A stretch of 64,000 bases of DNA from Tenodera sinensis (Eukaryota; Arthropoda; Insecta; Mantodea; Mantidae): the NCBI GenBank assembly GCA_030765045.1, contig CM060965.1, forward strand, positions 27,870,435-27,934,434. The letters run 5' to 3'. The notes under the pieces are model-generated. The model saw only the letters and a program-made list of their open reading frames with translations, was not told the DNA's origin and made no database searches. Both the position numbers and the translations under genes were made by a program. Every line of letters starts with the position of its first letter. Positions within the stretch are counted from its first letter, which is position 1. Below, one piece after another: positions 1-10,509 of the stretch.

Positions 1-457
1 CGAGACAAATGTTAGTTATTAATATTAACTAAGCATAATTAACGATAATATAATTAAAGAACACGCAATCCATATTTTATTATAATGCAAATGTACGAGA
101 CAAAATCTTGAATATGCATCTATTATCTGTAACATTAACACCACAAAGGTCAATTTAATAGAAAAGGGCAATAAAATATTTTAAAATATGTACTATTTAA
201 AAAAAACTGGATATTACTTAACTCTTTACGAAAGAGCTTATTCAAAATTAATGGCTGAAGATAGTAAAAATAGTAGAAATACAACAAAATCTGTTGTAAA
301 CAATTTAGATTATTAATTTAGAACATCTTTTACTTAGAGTTAAGAAGAAATGGATCTTGTCGGTAAATTATATTGACGTATGTAGCCAAATTTGTTTGTT
401 AATAATTATAAAATATAATGCACGAGCTCTAGCAATAATTGTAGAAAATCATTGAAT
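1..457. other. Unassigned AT-rich sequence
   Basis: I see no open frame, tRNA-like box or recognisable repeat here. The stretch is strongly AT-rich and stops occur often in all frames. Confidence 0.5.
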
Positions 458-600
458 TTATTCGTGGTCGACGAAGCGGCGTCTGGGAGGGTTTTCTCCG
501 GGTGCTCCGGTTTCCCCCGCCAATCACTCCAATTGCTCCATCACCTTTCCAATCATACATTTCGTCTGCATTTCATATCATCCACATCTTCACTATCATA
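458..600 (+). repeat. SINE-1 fragment, 5'-truncated (tRNA head missing)
   Basis: The block begins with a version of CGTGGTGGACGAAGTGGCG and continues through GGGTTTTCTCCGGG and CTCCGGTTTCCCCCGCC. These segments occur in the same order in the intact SINE-1 body at 41398-41460. The tRNA-like promoter seen at 41319-41390 is absent, so this copy is 5'-truncated, as is common for retrotransposed copies. Similarity fades after a shared TGCTCCATC motif near 535. The sequence to about 700 may be a diverged tail or unrelated. Short open frames across it are incidental. Confidence 0.7.
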
Positions 601-699
601 CCTGGTGTTGATCACCCGCTTCTTCACTCAATCTGGTCCACAGGTTCCTGTGCTCCCCGACAGGCATCTGGCGCTAGCCACTGGCTTGTAAGTCCTACA

Positions 700-1320
700 T
701 AAGGGGAAGGTAATGAGATAAAGAAAAGAAGAGATTTAAGTATTTAATAGAGTAGTAAATTTATTAGGAATGAACGTCGAATTGTATAAGTGAAAAGACA
801 CATCATTCTGGTTAAATGAGAAGTACAATTCCCAGGATACATAGAAGCAGCTATTGCGGTGATAGATGTAAATGTTGGTAAGAAAGCAGAGGTAGCCGAC
901 AAACTATAAACGTGACCGAACAGCGAGTCAGATGTCGAGATAGAAAGTGACACATTTAACCAAGTAAACACAAACAGCTGGAGGGAAAATTTGGAGCATA
1001 TCAACGGTGCGTAATTCTTACAAGTGGTCGAGTTTGATAGATTCGAAAGTAGATTTCGCTGTCGGTAGTGACAGATTTATTGTTCCCTGCTTGAGGTAAT
1101 ACCTTGCCCTGAGCTAATACATTAAGGCCGCTAATAAAACTCACTCACATACGCGACAGCTGTGTCAAGCAGCGGCGTGCAGTGCGCAGTTTATTATTCA
1201 AGCTCTTACTTCTGTCATCTCAGGCGACCATTAGCAAATTACTTGTTAACAATGCACTATATCACTAAAATTCTCTAATCATCTATCACTCTTAATTCAG
1301 AACAAAAATACAACATAAAC
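700..1320. other. Unassigned unique-looking sequence
   Basis: There is no gene, tRNA-like box or recognised repeat. An 86-codon minus-strand frame at 744-1004 has no motif I recognise and is unremarkable for this length. Confidence 0.4.
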
Positions 1321-1321
1321 A

Positions 1322-1775
1322 TCATAAAAATGCTCATCTGTTGCATTCACATGACTTTCTTCTGCATTGTATTCTTATTAAAACTTACTCAGAGAATACT
1401 TATAACATAAACTTTCCTAAAGCATTTCTTTGTAGGTATATAAATAGGCTAAAAAGATAGTGATCGATTTTTAAAAAGCGGATGGCTTTGAAATACCATG
1501 CTCTTGTATGATCACGAGAGAAAACGAACCAATTCCAAAAAGGAACTATAATTATTTGAAAATTCAAATCAATAACAAAGAATATCTGGAAAATGGCTAA
1601 CGTCATTATAACAAGATTTGTCTGCCTTGCGACTTACTGATTATACAGAAGTAAACAGAAAGAACAGCACTTCATAGGCTGTTCTCAGAAGACAACAATA
1701 AAAACCTTATTTATCGTGAAAGTATCTTAAAAATATGACATTTTAATTAAAAATAACAAAACTTCTTGAATGTGG
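1322..1775 (+). repeat. Rep-A interspersed repeat, diverged 5' half
   Basis: The copy starts with the Rep-A 5' signature (GTTGCATTCACATGACTTTC) and keeps the later landmarks in order: GGCTTTGAAAT, the AACAAAGAATATCT segment, and TTAAAAATATGACATTTTAA. It is closer to the copy at 50665-51300 than to the canonical copy at 13758, because both share AATTATTTGAAAATTCAAA-like internal sequence near 1550 and 50894. This suggests a Rep-A subfamily. The 3' half, with the CA tract and the final GGGTGGAATACAATAC motif, is missing. Confidence 0.65.
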
Positions 1776-2839
1776 GGTTAGATAACGAACTTCTCGTTTT
1801 CAATTATGCTGTTTACATAAACACGGATATTTTCCTAAACATCGAACTCAAATGACCCCGTCGACGGGCCCTTAAACCCCACTCTCTCACTCCAACCTGT
1901 TCAGAACATAAAAAAGCAGAGGAGATGATAGTGAAACTTAACTTTTTCGTGGATGAAGGCTGTCATTGGCTGAAATTTGAAATTGTTATGCACATGATTG
2001 GTTGATTTCAACCAAGTCACGTATGATTGGAATATACATTTGATTTGCCACTTTATACGAAATAATTAGTTTTTTATACATACACAAATTGAGCTAATAA
2101 TTACCGTATTGAATTTAAAATTGCAATAAATTTAACACACTTCAGTATTTTTATACCCCCTATTTTGTTGAGGGCGTAACTTGCGTTATGATTTTCCCCA
2201 TCGGCGGCCCTGATCAAAGCCACACAGGACCGAACACCAACACAGCTATTCAACTGTTGATAAATTTGGTGCACATTCATTCTTGAAAGACAGTAAGTGT
2301 TTCGGCGTGTTCCTGTCTTTAAACAGATGACTGACGGACGGACGCACGCCGCTGCAAGGTGTTGGTGATCAGTCAGGTAATCATTGGCGCAGTTCTCAGG
2401 TCGAATTCCAATGAAGGTCATGCACAGTTATCGTCGCGGGAGCGGGAGCGGGGTGCCGGGAGAAGTTGGATACTGGTGCTGCAGGTTGGTCTGACCGTGC
2501 GGAACAGTTGGCCGACCCCACAGTTGTTGCATTTCCATATTCTGCATGGTAAACATCTCTTATTGCAACACGCAACCTCGAGCCACGGGGTCACTTCTTT
2601 TGTTTCACCGAGAAGTCGAGTCCGCGGCTGGACCGATAAAGTGTTACAGGTGAATATCTTAAATACTAGAAATCCAAACGCCAACAATTCCAAGTATTGG
2701 AGCAAGAGGCCTTCCAGATCGTGGCATGGAAAACATTTCAACGGGGTCCTTTATGGAGCACAAGGGGCCAAACTCAATATTTTAAATGGAACCATCATGC
2801 TTTTCTTCCATGTTTTGGTTCCCAACTTTAATTACATTT
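1776..2839. other. Unassigned sequence with a GC-richer core (about 2180-2720)
   Basis: The first 400 bases are AT-rich and featureless. From about 2180 to 2720 the sequence is less AT-rich and carries open frames on both strands: plus 2359 onward, minus 2101-2421 and minus 2418-2741. None shows a domain, signal peptide or catalytic motif I recognise. The plus frame runs into the Rep-A copy that follows, so its 3' third is repeat-derived. I do not call a gene. An unrecognised exon or an old, unique repeat would both fit. Confidence 0.3.
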
Positions 2840-3130
2840 TTCTAACAAAAGAGTACCTACTTAGTTCAGGGTGGAGGAATTTTCTTCAAAATCTTCGTGT
2901 TGCATCCTTAAAAGATGTTAGGCTTAAATACCAAATTTGGTTTTTAACCGAGTTTATGTTTTGAGTTATGCTGCCCACAGTCTGACACACACACGCACGC
3001 ACACACATACACACAGAGGACTTTTTTTGTAAAAATCCTTTTTGTTTATTCAAGGGGCCTCAAAACGTATATTTCCGGTAAATCTCGACATCGAATTTTT
3101 GGGTGGAATACAATACCTACTTCCGCTATT
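2840..3130 (+). repeat. Rep-A, 3' half
   Basis: The copy contains the canonical 3' series in order: GGAATTTTCTTCAAAATCTT, GCATCCTTAAAAGATGTTA, TTTGGTTTTTAACCGA, AGTTATGCTGCCCACAG, a CA-rich stretch at 2983-3016, GGGGCCTCAAAACGTATATT, TCTCGACATCGAATTTTT and the end motif GGGTGGAATACAATAC. The same order is found at 14335-14590. The 5' half is absent or too diverged to see. Confidence 0.85.
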
Positions 3131-3868
3131 TATTAAATAAATACCAGAAGGATCCAAATGCAAATTCCAAATCATTAAATTCATAACTTTTTCAGAGGAA
3201 AAAGTCCCCAGTAAAACAGGATATGGCATACATATATCTTAATTGTGAGCTGAAGATAACTTTTACTTTTTTTGTGAAAGAAAACGTGACTGTCGTGCCT
3301 TGGATCTCACACGCTGATGATATAAAGTCAGGTTTAATTACCGCACCATTCAGAACCCTTAACAAAGAGTGTAATATTTTAGTGCACCGCGCCCATATCA
3401 TCGAATGAATATCCCTACCTACCTACCTACTGCCGGCTATAAAGTTGAGTGGCTTCACGCCCTCAGTCTATTGTTTGTAACCATGTAAACGGTTACAAGG
3501 TTAAGTCACAACGTGTAATAGCTCTCATCTAATATATTGCTACACGTTGTCGTGTCCACCACAATTGTTATCTCTCTCTGTAACACCGACCTAATGATAT
3601 TTTCACCTGTAAGGTGATATGTGATTTAATCTTCTCTCACCTTCCTAACGACTCGTATACCCGGAGTCTGGTGTATCAATGTGTCTGTCTGCACTTAGGA
3701 TTTCAGGACGGAGCGTGATGCTTCACGCTGTAGCGGGAGGTCCAAGGTTCAAATCCCGTGGGGCGAGCTATATAACTTTCGTCGTTTCCCCTCACCTACT
3801 AAAGTATACAACGGATTGGATATTTAACGCCACGACCCAAATCTGCACCATAATTTTAAAACGACAGT
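3131..3868. other. Unassigned sequence between two Rep-A copies
   Basis: A CTAC tetranucleotide run lies at 3414-3430. The segment GGAGGTCCAAGGTTCAAATC at 3739-3758 resembles a tRNA B box, so a decayed SINE head may sit at about 3690-3765. I see no clear A box. Nothing else is recognisable. Confidence 0.35.
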
Positions 3869-4410
3869 AGTAAATCTGATGTGACTTTTTCTACTCTTGT
3901 ACTAACTATTCTTACAAACTCTTATTCCTCTACCTTCTTCATGTTACTTGAGATAAACATTTGCAAAAATTATCTTATTTCTGATTTTATTACACGTACA
4001 AGGGGATGTAAGAATACAGTACGCTATGATCAATAGTAAAATCTTTTAAAGCTTTGAAATTCTGTTCTCTTTGCACGGCCAACAAATAAAGTGAATAACG
4101 ACATTTCATTTGAGAAAAGTTAAAGTATTCCAAAACTGACACAAATAACAAAGAATATCTCCAAAATGGTTCACTCTACAAAAAATGCATTTGGATTGGA
4201 CATAAGTTGTGTGTTTTAATATATCTATATTTTTTTGCATAGTAAGATTTGGTATATTTCTTACAATTTACCAGTTATGCAAAAGTCATCAAGGGTAAAC
4301 AGGACTCCATGTGCAGAGACAATTCAAAGTATACATTTTATTTACCATAAAAATATCTTAAATACATAGCATTGTAATCAAAACCGTTAGAGCCTTTCTG
4401 AGAAAGTCTC
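3869..4410 (+). repeat. Rep-A, 5' two thirds
   Basis: The copy begins with AAATCTGATGTG and follows the canonical copy closely: CTACTCTTGTACTAACTATT, TTGAGATAAACATTTGCAAA, CTTTGAAATTCTGTTCTC, a GAGAAAAGTTAAAG segment, AATATCTCCAAAATGGTTC, and AATCAAAACCGTTAGAGC. It ends before the 3' half with the CA tract. It shows the uninterrupted form of the site CTATTCTTACAAAC that is broken by SINE-3 at 21575. Confidence 0.85.
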
Positions 4411-4944
4411 TCTACAAGTGTAGATTGCCTAAATCATAAAATACTGACTTAAATTAAGTTGTTTGTATCCCCAAAATGGTTGAACAACGGGGTAAAACAA
4501 AAATAATTGAAAATAATGATTAATAACAATAAGAACAGAAATTCACTTAAAGCCACTTTAAGGGGTGGTATACAAATGATTCTTCAAGATTTGTATAGAG
4601 TATTTTAACAGCGTGAAGCTAACTTCCATACAAAGCTGCTTGTGGAAGGCAAATTGCTTGCAGAAATCCAGAAGCTATTTTGGGACTGTTCTACGATTGC
4701 CAATCATTAGCCCTACGACAATGAAAGTGTTGATTTTATATGTATCTTTAAAATATGGTATGGTAGGAGTGTATATTTTTTTCTTCCCTAATCTACCGAG
4801 GCTGTTTGTTCCAAACCACTTCAAATCGAACTGTGGGGTCAATAATGTAGCCTGTTTATTGGGACAATATCGAAACTGCCATCTGCCTGTCATAGAAGCA
4901 GAGGTACAGGACGAGTCCTGAAAGGCTGTCACCACACTTCGGGC
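4411..4944. other. Unassigned sequence
   Basis: Overlapping frames of 102 and 152 codons on opposite strands (4613-4921 plus, 4675-5133 minus) have no recognisable motif. Part of the minus frame is antisense to the SINE that follows. No gene is called. Confidence 0.35.
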
Positions 4945-5130
4945 CTGTCGGTCTGGGTGGCTTAGATGGTTAGGCACTGGCTTACAAATTCCAAGGTCGC
5001 TGGTCCAAACCCCGACCACACCGATTGTTTTTAAGTGTGACCCATGTGCCATGCAAAAGAACTCCTGTGGGATGAAATTCTGGCACACCAGCGGCGCTGA
5101 TATGATCCTGGCAATCGACGGTGTCGTCAA
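4945..5130 (+). repeat. tRNA-derived SINE copy
   Basis: An A-box-like element, GGTGGCTTAGATGGTT, lies at about 4956-4971. A B-box-like element, GCTGGTCCAAACCCCGAC, follows about 40 bases later. This is the spacing of an internal RNA polymerase III promoter. The tRNA-like head is followed by a non-tRNA body ending near GTCGTCAACAAAC. The heavily altered B box argues against a functional tRNA gene. No other copy of this body is apparent in the window. Confidence 0.55.
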
Positions 5131-6160
5131 CAAACAAATATTTTACTCTCCGAGCCACAAGCTATCTCCTAACGGATCCGCCGTGATGAAAAACGAGGCA
5201 GAGCGAGAGAGACAGAGATTTCAAGATTGCCACCTGGACAAAATCTTGGTATGCGTGCAAAGTCAGTCACATAAGTAGGACGGTTAATCTACAATCAACA
5301 CAACTATATGGCACTGTGTTGTTTTTATGGCGACAGTGGTACAATTTAACATCAGGATATTTTAGGAACACATTGTGATATTATTTCAAACGTATCAATA
5401 CAATTTCTTTAAGCTCTAAATGCCTTACATTTCAATCCTCTACGTATAAGTAGACAGGCAAACATCTTAGAAAGTTCTCCATAATATATACTATGTTAAT
5501 TTTTATGATTAGATCCAAATTTGTAATAAACCGATAACAACTCAAGTTCTTAGGCATAATATTTCAATTCTGTACCCGCAGTGTTCATCCAAAAAGCAAC
5601 TTCTTAGAAGACAACTCACACCAACCACCCTCACTATTAACACATTTTATTAAACTTAAAAGGTGTCGACATATTTTCTTGAAACTCTTGTATACATAAC
5701 AATTTCCTATCTGCCGCGATTCTTCAGTTGTTTCATACTCACATAAGGACTGAAAAAGCTAGGCTAATACACATGTGCTCCGCAATAGCAGATGCACTAA
5801 GATACCTCTCGAGAACTGACGGAGTAAGGATTTTTTTAGGGGGGGGGGTGCCCTAAGTGTTTAACGCCCGTTCTTACTACGTACAACACTACACGCGGTG
5901 ATGCCGGTGGATGAAATGAGATAACTGATAAAGAAAACATGGGAGGGAAATATTCCAGGCTTAAGTTTGGGGTTAAACCTGGAAAAGAACTCAGTCAGCA
6001 TGAACGGTCTTGGCGGGCTTTGAACAACGAACCTACCGTCCACGAGTCCAAGACCTCATGTTAGTGTTTAACTTTAGTTTTTATTTCAATGCTACGGTTC
6101 TCAGAATCCCGTTCCATATTGCGCGTGAGAGAGCGCTTAATTTTGTTCAGAGCCTCTTTA
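5131..6160. other. Unassigned sequence
   Basis: There is no gene or recognised repeat. A G homopolymer of 10 lies at 5839-5848. Overlapping short frames are incidental. Confidence 0.4.
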
Positions 6161-6164
6161 TCAA

Positions 6165-6322
6165 GCTTAAGGTTCCTTTACGTGTGGTAAATATACAACA
6201 TGGAAACACCGGATTTATTTCCCTTCCGAAGGAAGCCCCAAAAATGCATTGCCCTCCGCCGGGTTTGAACCCGCAACCTCGGGAACCGGAAACTAACATG
6301 TTACTCCTAAACCACGGAGGGT
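6165..6322 (-). repeat. tRNA-derived SINE copy
   Basis: On the minus strand a tRNA-like head reads from 6321 to about 6251. It has CCCTCCG at its 5' end and CGGAGGG at its 3' end, so the acceptor-stem complementarity is intact. It also has an A-box-like GTGGTTTAGGAGTAAC and a clear B box, GGGTTCAAACCC. The stem inside the T arm and the anticodon arm do not fold convincingly. A non-tRNA body follows to about 6165. I therefore call a SINE head rather than a working tRNA. Confidence 0.6.
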
Positions 6323-6324
6323 GA

Positions 6325-8462
6325 CTCGTGTCTGTGTTGGTGTGAGTTACAGAGAAACTTATTTTCAAAACCGGACAAGTCCAGTTGTTATAGAAATTGA
6401 AATAATGACATCTAATACTAGGTATATGGAAAAGAGATTCATTCTAACTGCTGTTGAAGAACTCTTAAAATGCACGACAGTATCGTGAAAGTATGCAACA
6501 CCGTATGTGTCCGAACTTTCATCAGTGTTTTCTCAAAAACTGGAAGGATAGGCAATTCCGGTTTTTAAACTGAACACCACAGTAGCTGTTATATTCTACA
6601 GTAAGTTCGGTTGTTTTTAGACTGGGAACAGTAATGAAAATTCTGATTTTCACTCGGAGCTCCTGATATGCAGGCAACTTCACTGCTTTCGCAGTGCTAC
6701 GGGACAGTCTACTCTAAAGGCGAAAGCCGCAGAGAATGCGGCACAGTGCCCAAAGGTGTGGGACCCAATAAAGAGCGGGTACTGTTGCGCTCTACACCAG
6801 AAGCCAACTGAAATCATCCAACCCTTCAAGAAAACCATGACGAGAAGTGTGCATTTCGCCCGGTTTCAATACATTACATTAGGTTTCATAATCTGCGCCT
6901 ACACTTGAGGGAGAACCTATGGCTTCCCTTTTCTTTATGAACTCTGAATCCCTAGGGAGCGTTCGGCTGCGAGATGGTTAGTGCAGCGAGCATCCAGTTG
7001 GGCGTTTGAGTAGAACAGTAGCAGAATTCTACTGGTTTGACATGAAATAAACAACATAACTTGCTTAAGCACGAATACTCTGTAGAAGATATAAACACCC
7101 ATAGCGGTTAGAGTGCCTAAGTCACGTGAATCTGATACTATACTTCTTGCCTGTCTGCTCTTGCAATCGAAATGTATAAATTCCGAAGCTATAACAACTG
7201 TAACAATGAAAGATAGGGTTCTTTGTTCATAAAAGAAAAAAGCTGCATCGGCTGACAAAGTGCAATTCTGCCATCCCACATACATTTACAGAAAAAAATG
7301 TTATATTGCAGCGAAGTAAATCCACGGTGAAGAGCTAAACACCATAAAAGATTCTCTTTTGATTTTGATGTGGTATTATTTTAAATTAATTTCAAGTAAC
7401 CTTTCCCCATTGATATCTATGTTTTCTCCAGGTAACAGGTACAAGGACTACCGAAATGAGATAGTTAACGACGTAGAATTCTGAGTTGCATCGACAAGCA
7501 GGTACAGAAGTGAAGCGATGTTTTCCGAATCACTAGCTCCTAGCCGCGAGGGGAAGCCTGGATGACTTATCTATTAGTTATGCCAGGTGGCCTCAAAGGT
7601 GGACTTGCCAGCTCATACCTGTCTACATAGAAGAAAGGCGTAATGTGTTTGTAAGTCCAAAGAGAACATCATTCCAGCATTTCTCTTACACTTGGTCATA
7701 GCAAATTAACCTCAGTGTAGCGATAACATTAACGTTATAAATCCAGACGGAACTCGCAGCGAGAATGGAAACAAAATATACGGCATTAGAGGAGCCATAT
7801 CATTCTATAATGAAATTAAAATTTACACCGTTAAATAACTTTAATATACCATGTTTTTTTAAGCTATTCATGAAGACACACGCATGCGCGCTGTAAAATT
7901 TCCAAATTGTTTTTTTATTCAGCGAACATGCAATCTTATATTTAACTTGAAATTTCACATCGAAGTTTAAAACATTGAATGACTGTTTGTCGGAAATAGC
8001 AGGAAACAGAACTTCAAAGGAAAATGAAAGTTTAGGGTGACACAAATAATAGAACTACTGCAAATAGCAAGAGAAGTTTCAAAAGACTACGAGGCATCAA
8101 CCTCTATAGTTTACGGCGTAGCTTCTCCCCCTCAGCTTTCTTGCCTATCAGCCTTTAAATCTGAAGAGGTTTATCTATTGTTGTTATTAGTGTTGTTATC
8201 ATCAAGGAATACATCATATGCATTATTTTTGTATAAGAAATTATTTAAACATTTCTAAAACGCCGTTAATGTTGCCACAAAAAGCAATGTTACTTGTTTA
8301 AATCGATGCAGAAAGAATGTTTTTTAATAGAATAAAATTGATTGTTTAGCTTCTTGTTTGCTCCTCGCTGACCACAAATCAGAGAAGCACACACACTCTG
8401 ATGAAGTCATCGCTGGGCCTGGAGGACCAGGCGTATGTAATTCATAAGAACATTTGTATCTT

Positions 8463-8464
<2 letters not shown>
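6325..8464. other. Unassigned sequence
   Basis: About 2.1 kb without a recognisable gene, RNA or repeat. The longest frame is 116 codons on the minus strand at 6935-7285 and shows no motif I can name. Confidence 0.4.

Positions 8465-8534
<70 letters not shown>
8465..8534. repeat. (GT)35 microsatellite
   Basis: An uninterrupted GT dinucleotide run of 70 bases. Unlike several other GT/CA tracts here, the flanks show no Rep-A sequence. Confidence 0.98.
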
Positions 8535-8536
<2 letters not shown>

Positions 8537-8639
8537 GATGTATTGATAATTTTAGCATCACATACTAATTTTATTATTTAACTAACTTAAAACTATTTTA
8601 TAATTATTTTGTGTTAGTCTATATTTCGATAATTGCTAA

Positions 8640-8790
8640 TTCACACTAGCCGCATGTATATAGTGAGTTGAACAGGGACTAGGACTTAAGAAGTTCATTG
8701 TCACTGCCGGGACTCTAGCCACTGGTCTTCGGTTCTCCATGCAGATGCTCATACCGCATGAGCTACCATGGCGAGACACCCGAGCTCACG
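8640..8790 (-). repeat. Decayed tRNA-derived SINE
   Basis: On the minus strand, GTCTCGCCATGGTAGCTCAT near 8778 supplies a near-canonical A box (TGGTAGCTCATGCGG). The expected B-box position holds only a degenerate GTGGCTAGAGTCCCGGC. The remainder, toward 8640, has no counterpart in the window. This is either a tRNA pseudogene or an old SINE. Confidence 0.45.
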
Positions 8791-10185
8791 TATGATCCAA
8801 TTATCCCGGTAGGCCTTGAAGGACGACTCAATTATGAGATTTACCTCAAAGGCGACTTATAATGTTGCGTTACTGACTTTGAAGCTATGAAAAATACCTT
8901 GCTGTCAGAAAGCAAAATGGGAAAATGCGAAGCGTATATTGGTGGTCATATTTATACATAACGCTAACTGAAATGACGTGTTGCTCGTGGCTTGGCAGTT
9001 CATTTACTTGCCCCGTAGCCTTGCACTTCTTTGCAGGCATTTAAAAATATTACACTTATTAGAGTTCATTAGAACGTTCAAGACATTATACGGACAAACA
9101 TGTACAAACTACCGAGAAAATAACGTGCAAAACCTTGTTGAACAACAGCAACAAATATCACAGTTTGTGATTATTTCTCATTAATGCAATTGACTTCCAC
9201 GTTGTTGCATTCGGGCTACCTCGTCGCTATTTACAGAGAAAATCTCATGGGAAGAAATAATAGCAGTTTAAGTAACGTCGATCTAATCTTATTTATTCTC
9301 AGAACCAACACACACAAATCTAGAATCTGTTATCTATTACTTCGGATTGAAATAACGGCAATGTGCAGCCACAAAACAAAAGCCTATAGACTAATGATAT
9401 CTTTGCAGTAAGAAAACTGTTGCACCTTACATCCCACGCCTACGCGGGCGTGGTGAGACAGAAATATCTGGCACGTTCAACTGTATCACGAACAAGCTAT
9501 CGTTTTACGAGCTCTTTCTCTTCCTGTCACATTCATCAACTATTTAACAAACACATCCTGGTTCCTGTAGGTACCTTATGCTTAGCCAAGTTTCGCTTTA
9601 CGGATCAATCCATCACGTGAGACGTGGCAGTCAGACGTTTTCCAACACATCAATAACATTTTCAAACATCACTAATGGTATTGCAATTCTTAACCATCTA
9701 TTGCATGAATTATTTTGCTACAAATGCCACTCTTCTTCTAGTTCCTGAACCGGGTTAGGTATCTCCGGCACAGGTACTTTAAAGGAAGTAATTCGGATAG
9801 GCATGATTGTTAAAGGCCACACGAAATGGAATGGTCGTCCATTCAAATTAAAACGTCGTGAGTTTAATCCCTGCGACTGCAATCAAATGTGGCTGCAGCA
9901 AAGGATGGGGAGGGCCCACGTAAAATAACCAGTGAAATGGGACGCGTGGATGATGACAGAGTTACATTAGACTACAAATTAAATTGATACATTTATGATA
10001 TGAATATGTACTAATACATTTTATTGTTAAATGCCAAAATATTGTAAAGATAATAAAAACTGTTACAATATTCTACACCTTTCAATAACCTCTTTGTTAC
10101 CAAATGGCAACACAGTAATACACACATTACTCACGCCTCTGGGATATGGGGCTAAATAAAACAAATTATATCTGACATGAAAGTG
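8791..10185. other. Unassigned sequence
   Basis: There is no gene. Two short stretches, near 9750-9800 and 9860-9900, contain CCGGCACAGGT and GAGTTTAATCCCTGCG. These could be remnants of SINE heads or bodies, but neither has a matching A box. The rest is AT-rich and unassigned. Confidence 0.35.
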
Positions 10186-10509
10186 TAACCCCGTGGCACA
10201 ACAGCCCATCCGGGCCAAGACCTATCGCTCGGCCACTGCGTCCCCCACTTCTACCAACCACAGGCGTCATGAGTGGGGTGGGGTGGGACGTGGTCAGCGC
10301 CCCGATCCCTCCCCGCCGGTTATGCAGTCTTCTCGAACAGGAACTGCTACTTTTCAATCAAGTAGCTCCTCAATTAGCTCCTCTGGCACCTAACGAGGCT
10401 GAGTGCACCTCGCACCAGACCTCCCAGCGAGGGAAAAATCCCCACGCCAGTCCCCACCCGGGAATTGAACCTGGGTCCTCGGCGCGCGAGGCAGACGCTA
10501 CAGAGACGG
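10186..10509 (-). repeat. SINE-2, near full length
   Basis: The tRNA-like head lies at the right-hand end on the minus strand, with the B box GGTTCAATTCCCGGG. The body reads, on the minus strand, through GGGGATTTTTCCCTCGCTGG, GAGCTAATTGAGGAGC, ACTTGATTGAAAAGTAGC, CTGACCACGTCCCACC and CCACTCATGACGCC, and ends at TGTTGTGCCACGGGG. The same order of blocks occurs at 22029-22368 and 47321-47630. The body recalls, from memory only, a SINE group of orthopteroid insects. Confidence 0.88.

Noticed and set aside
4675..5133. 152-codon minus frame as a gene
   Set aside because: It overlaps the antisense of a SINE, has an opposing plus frame and shows no domain motif.
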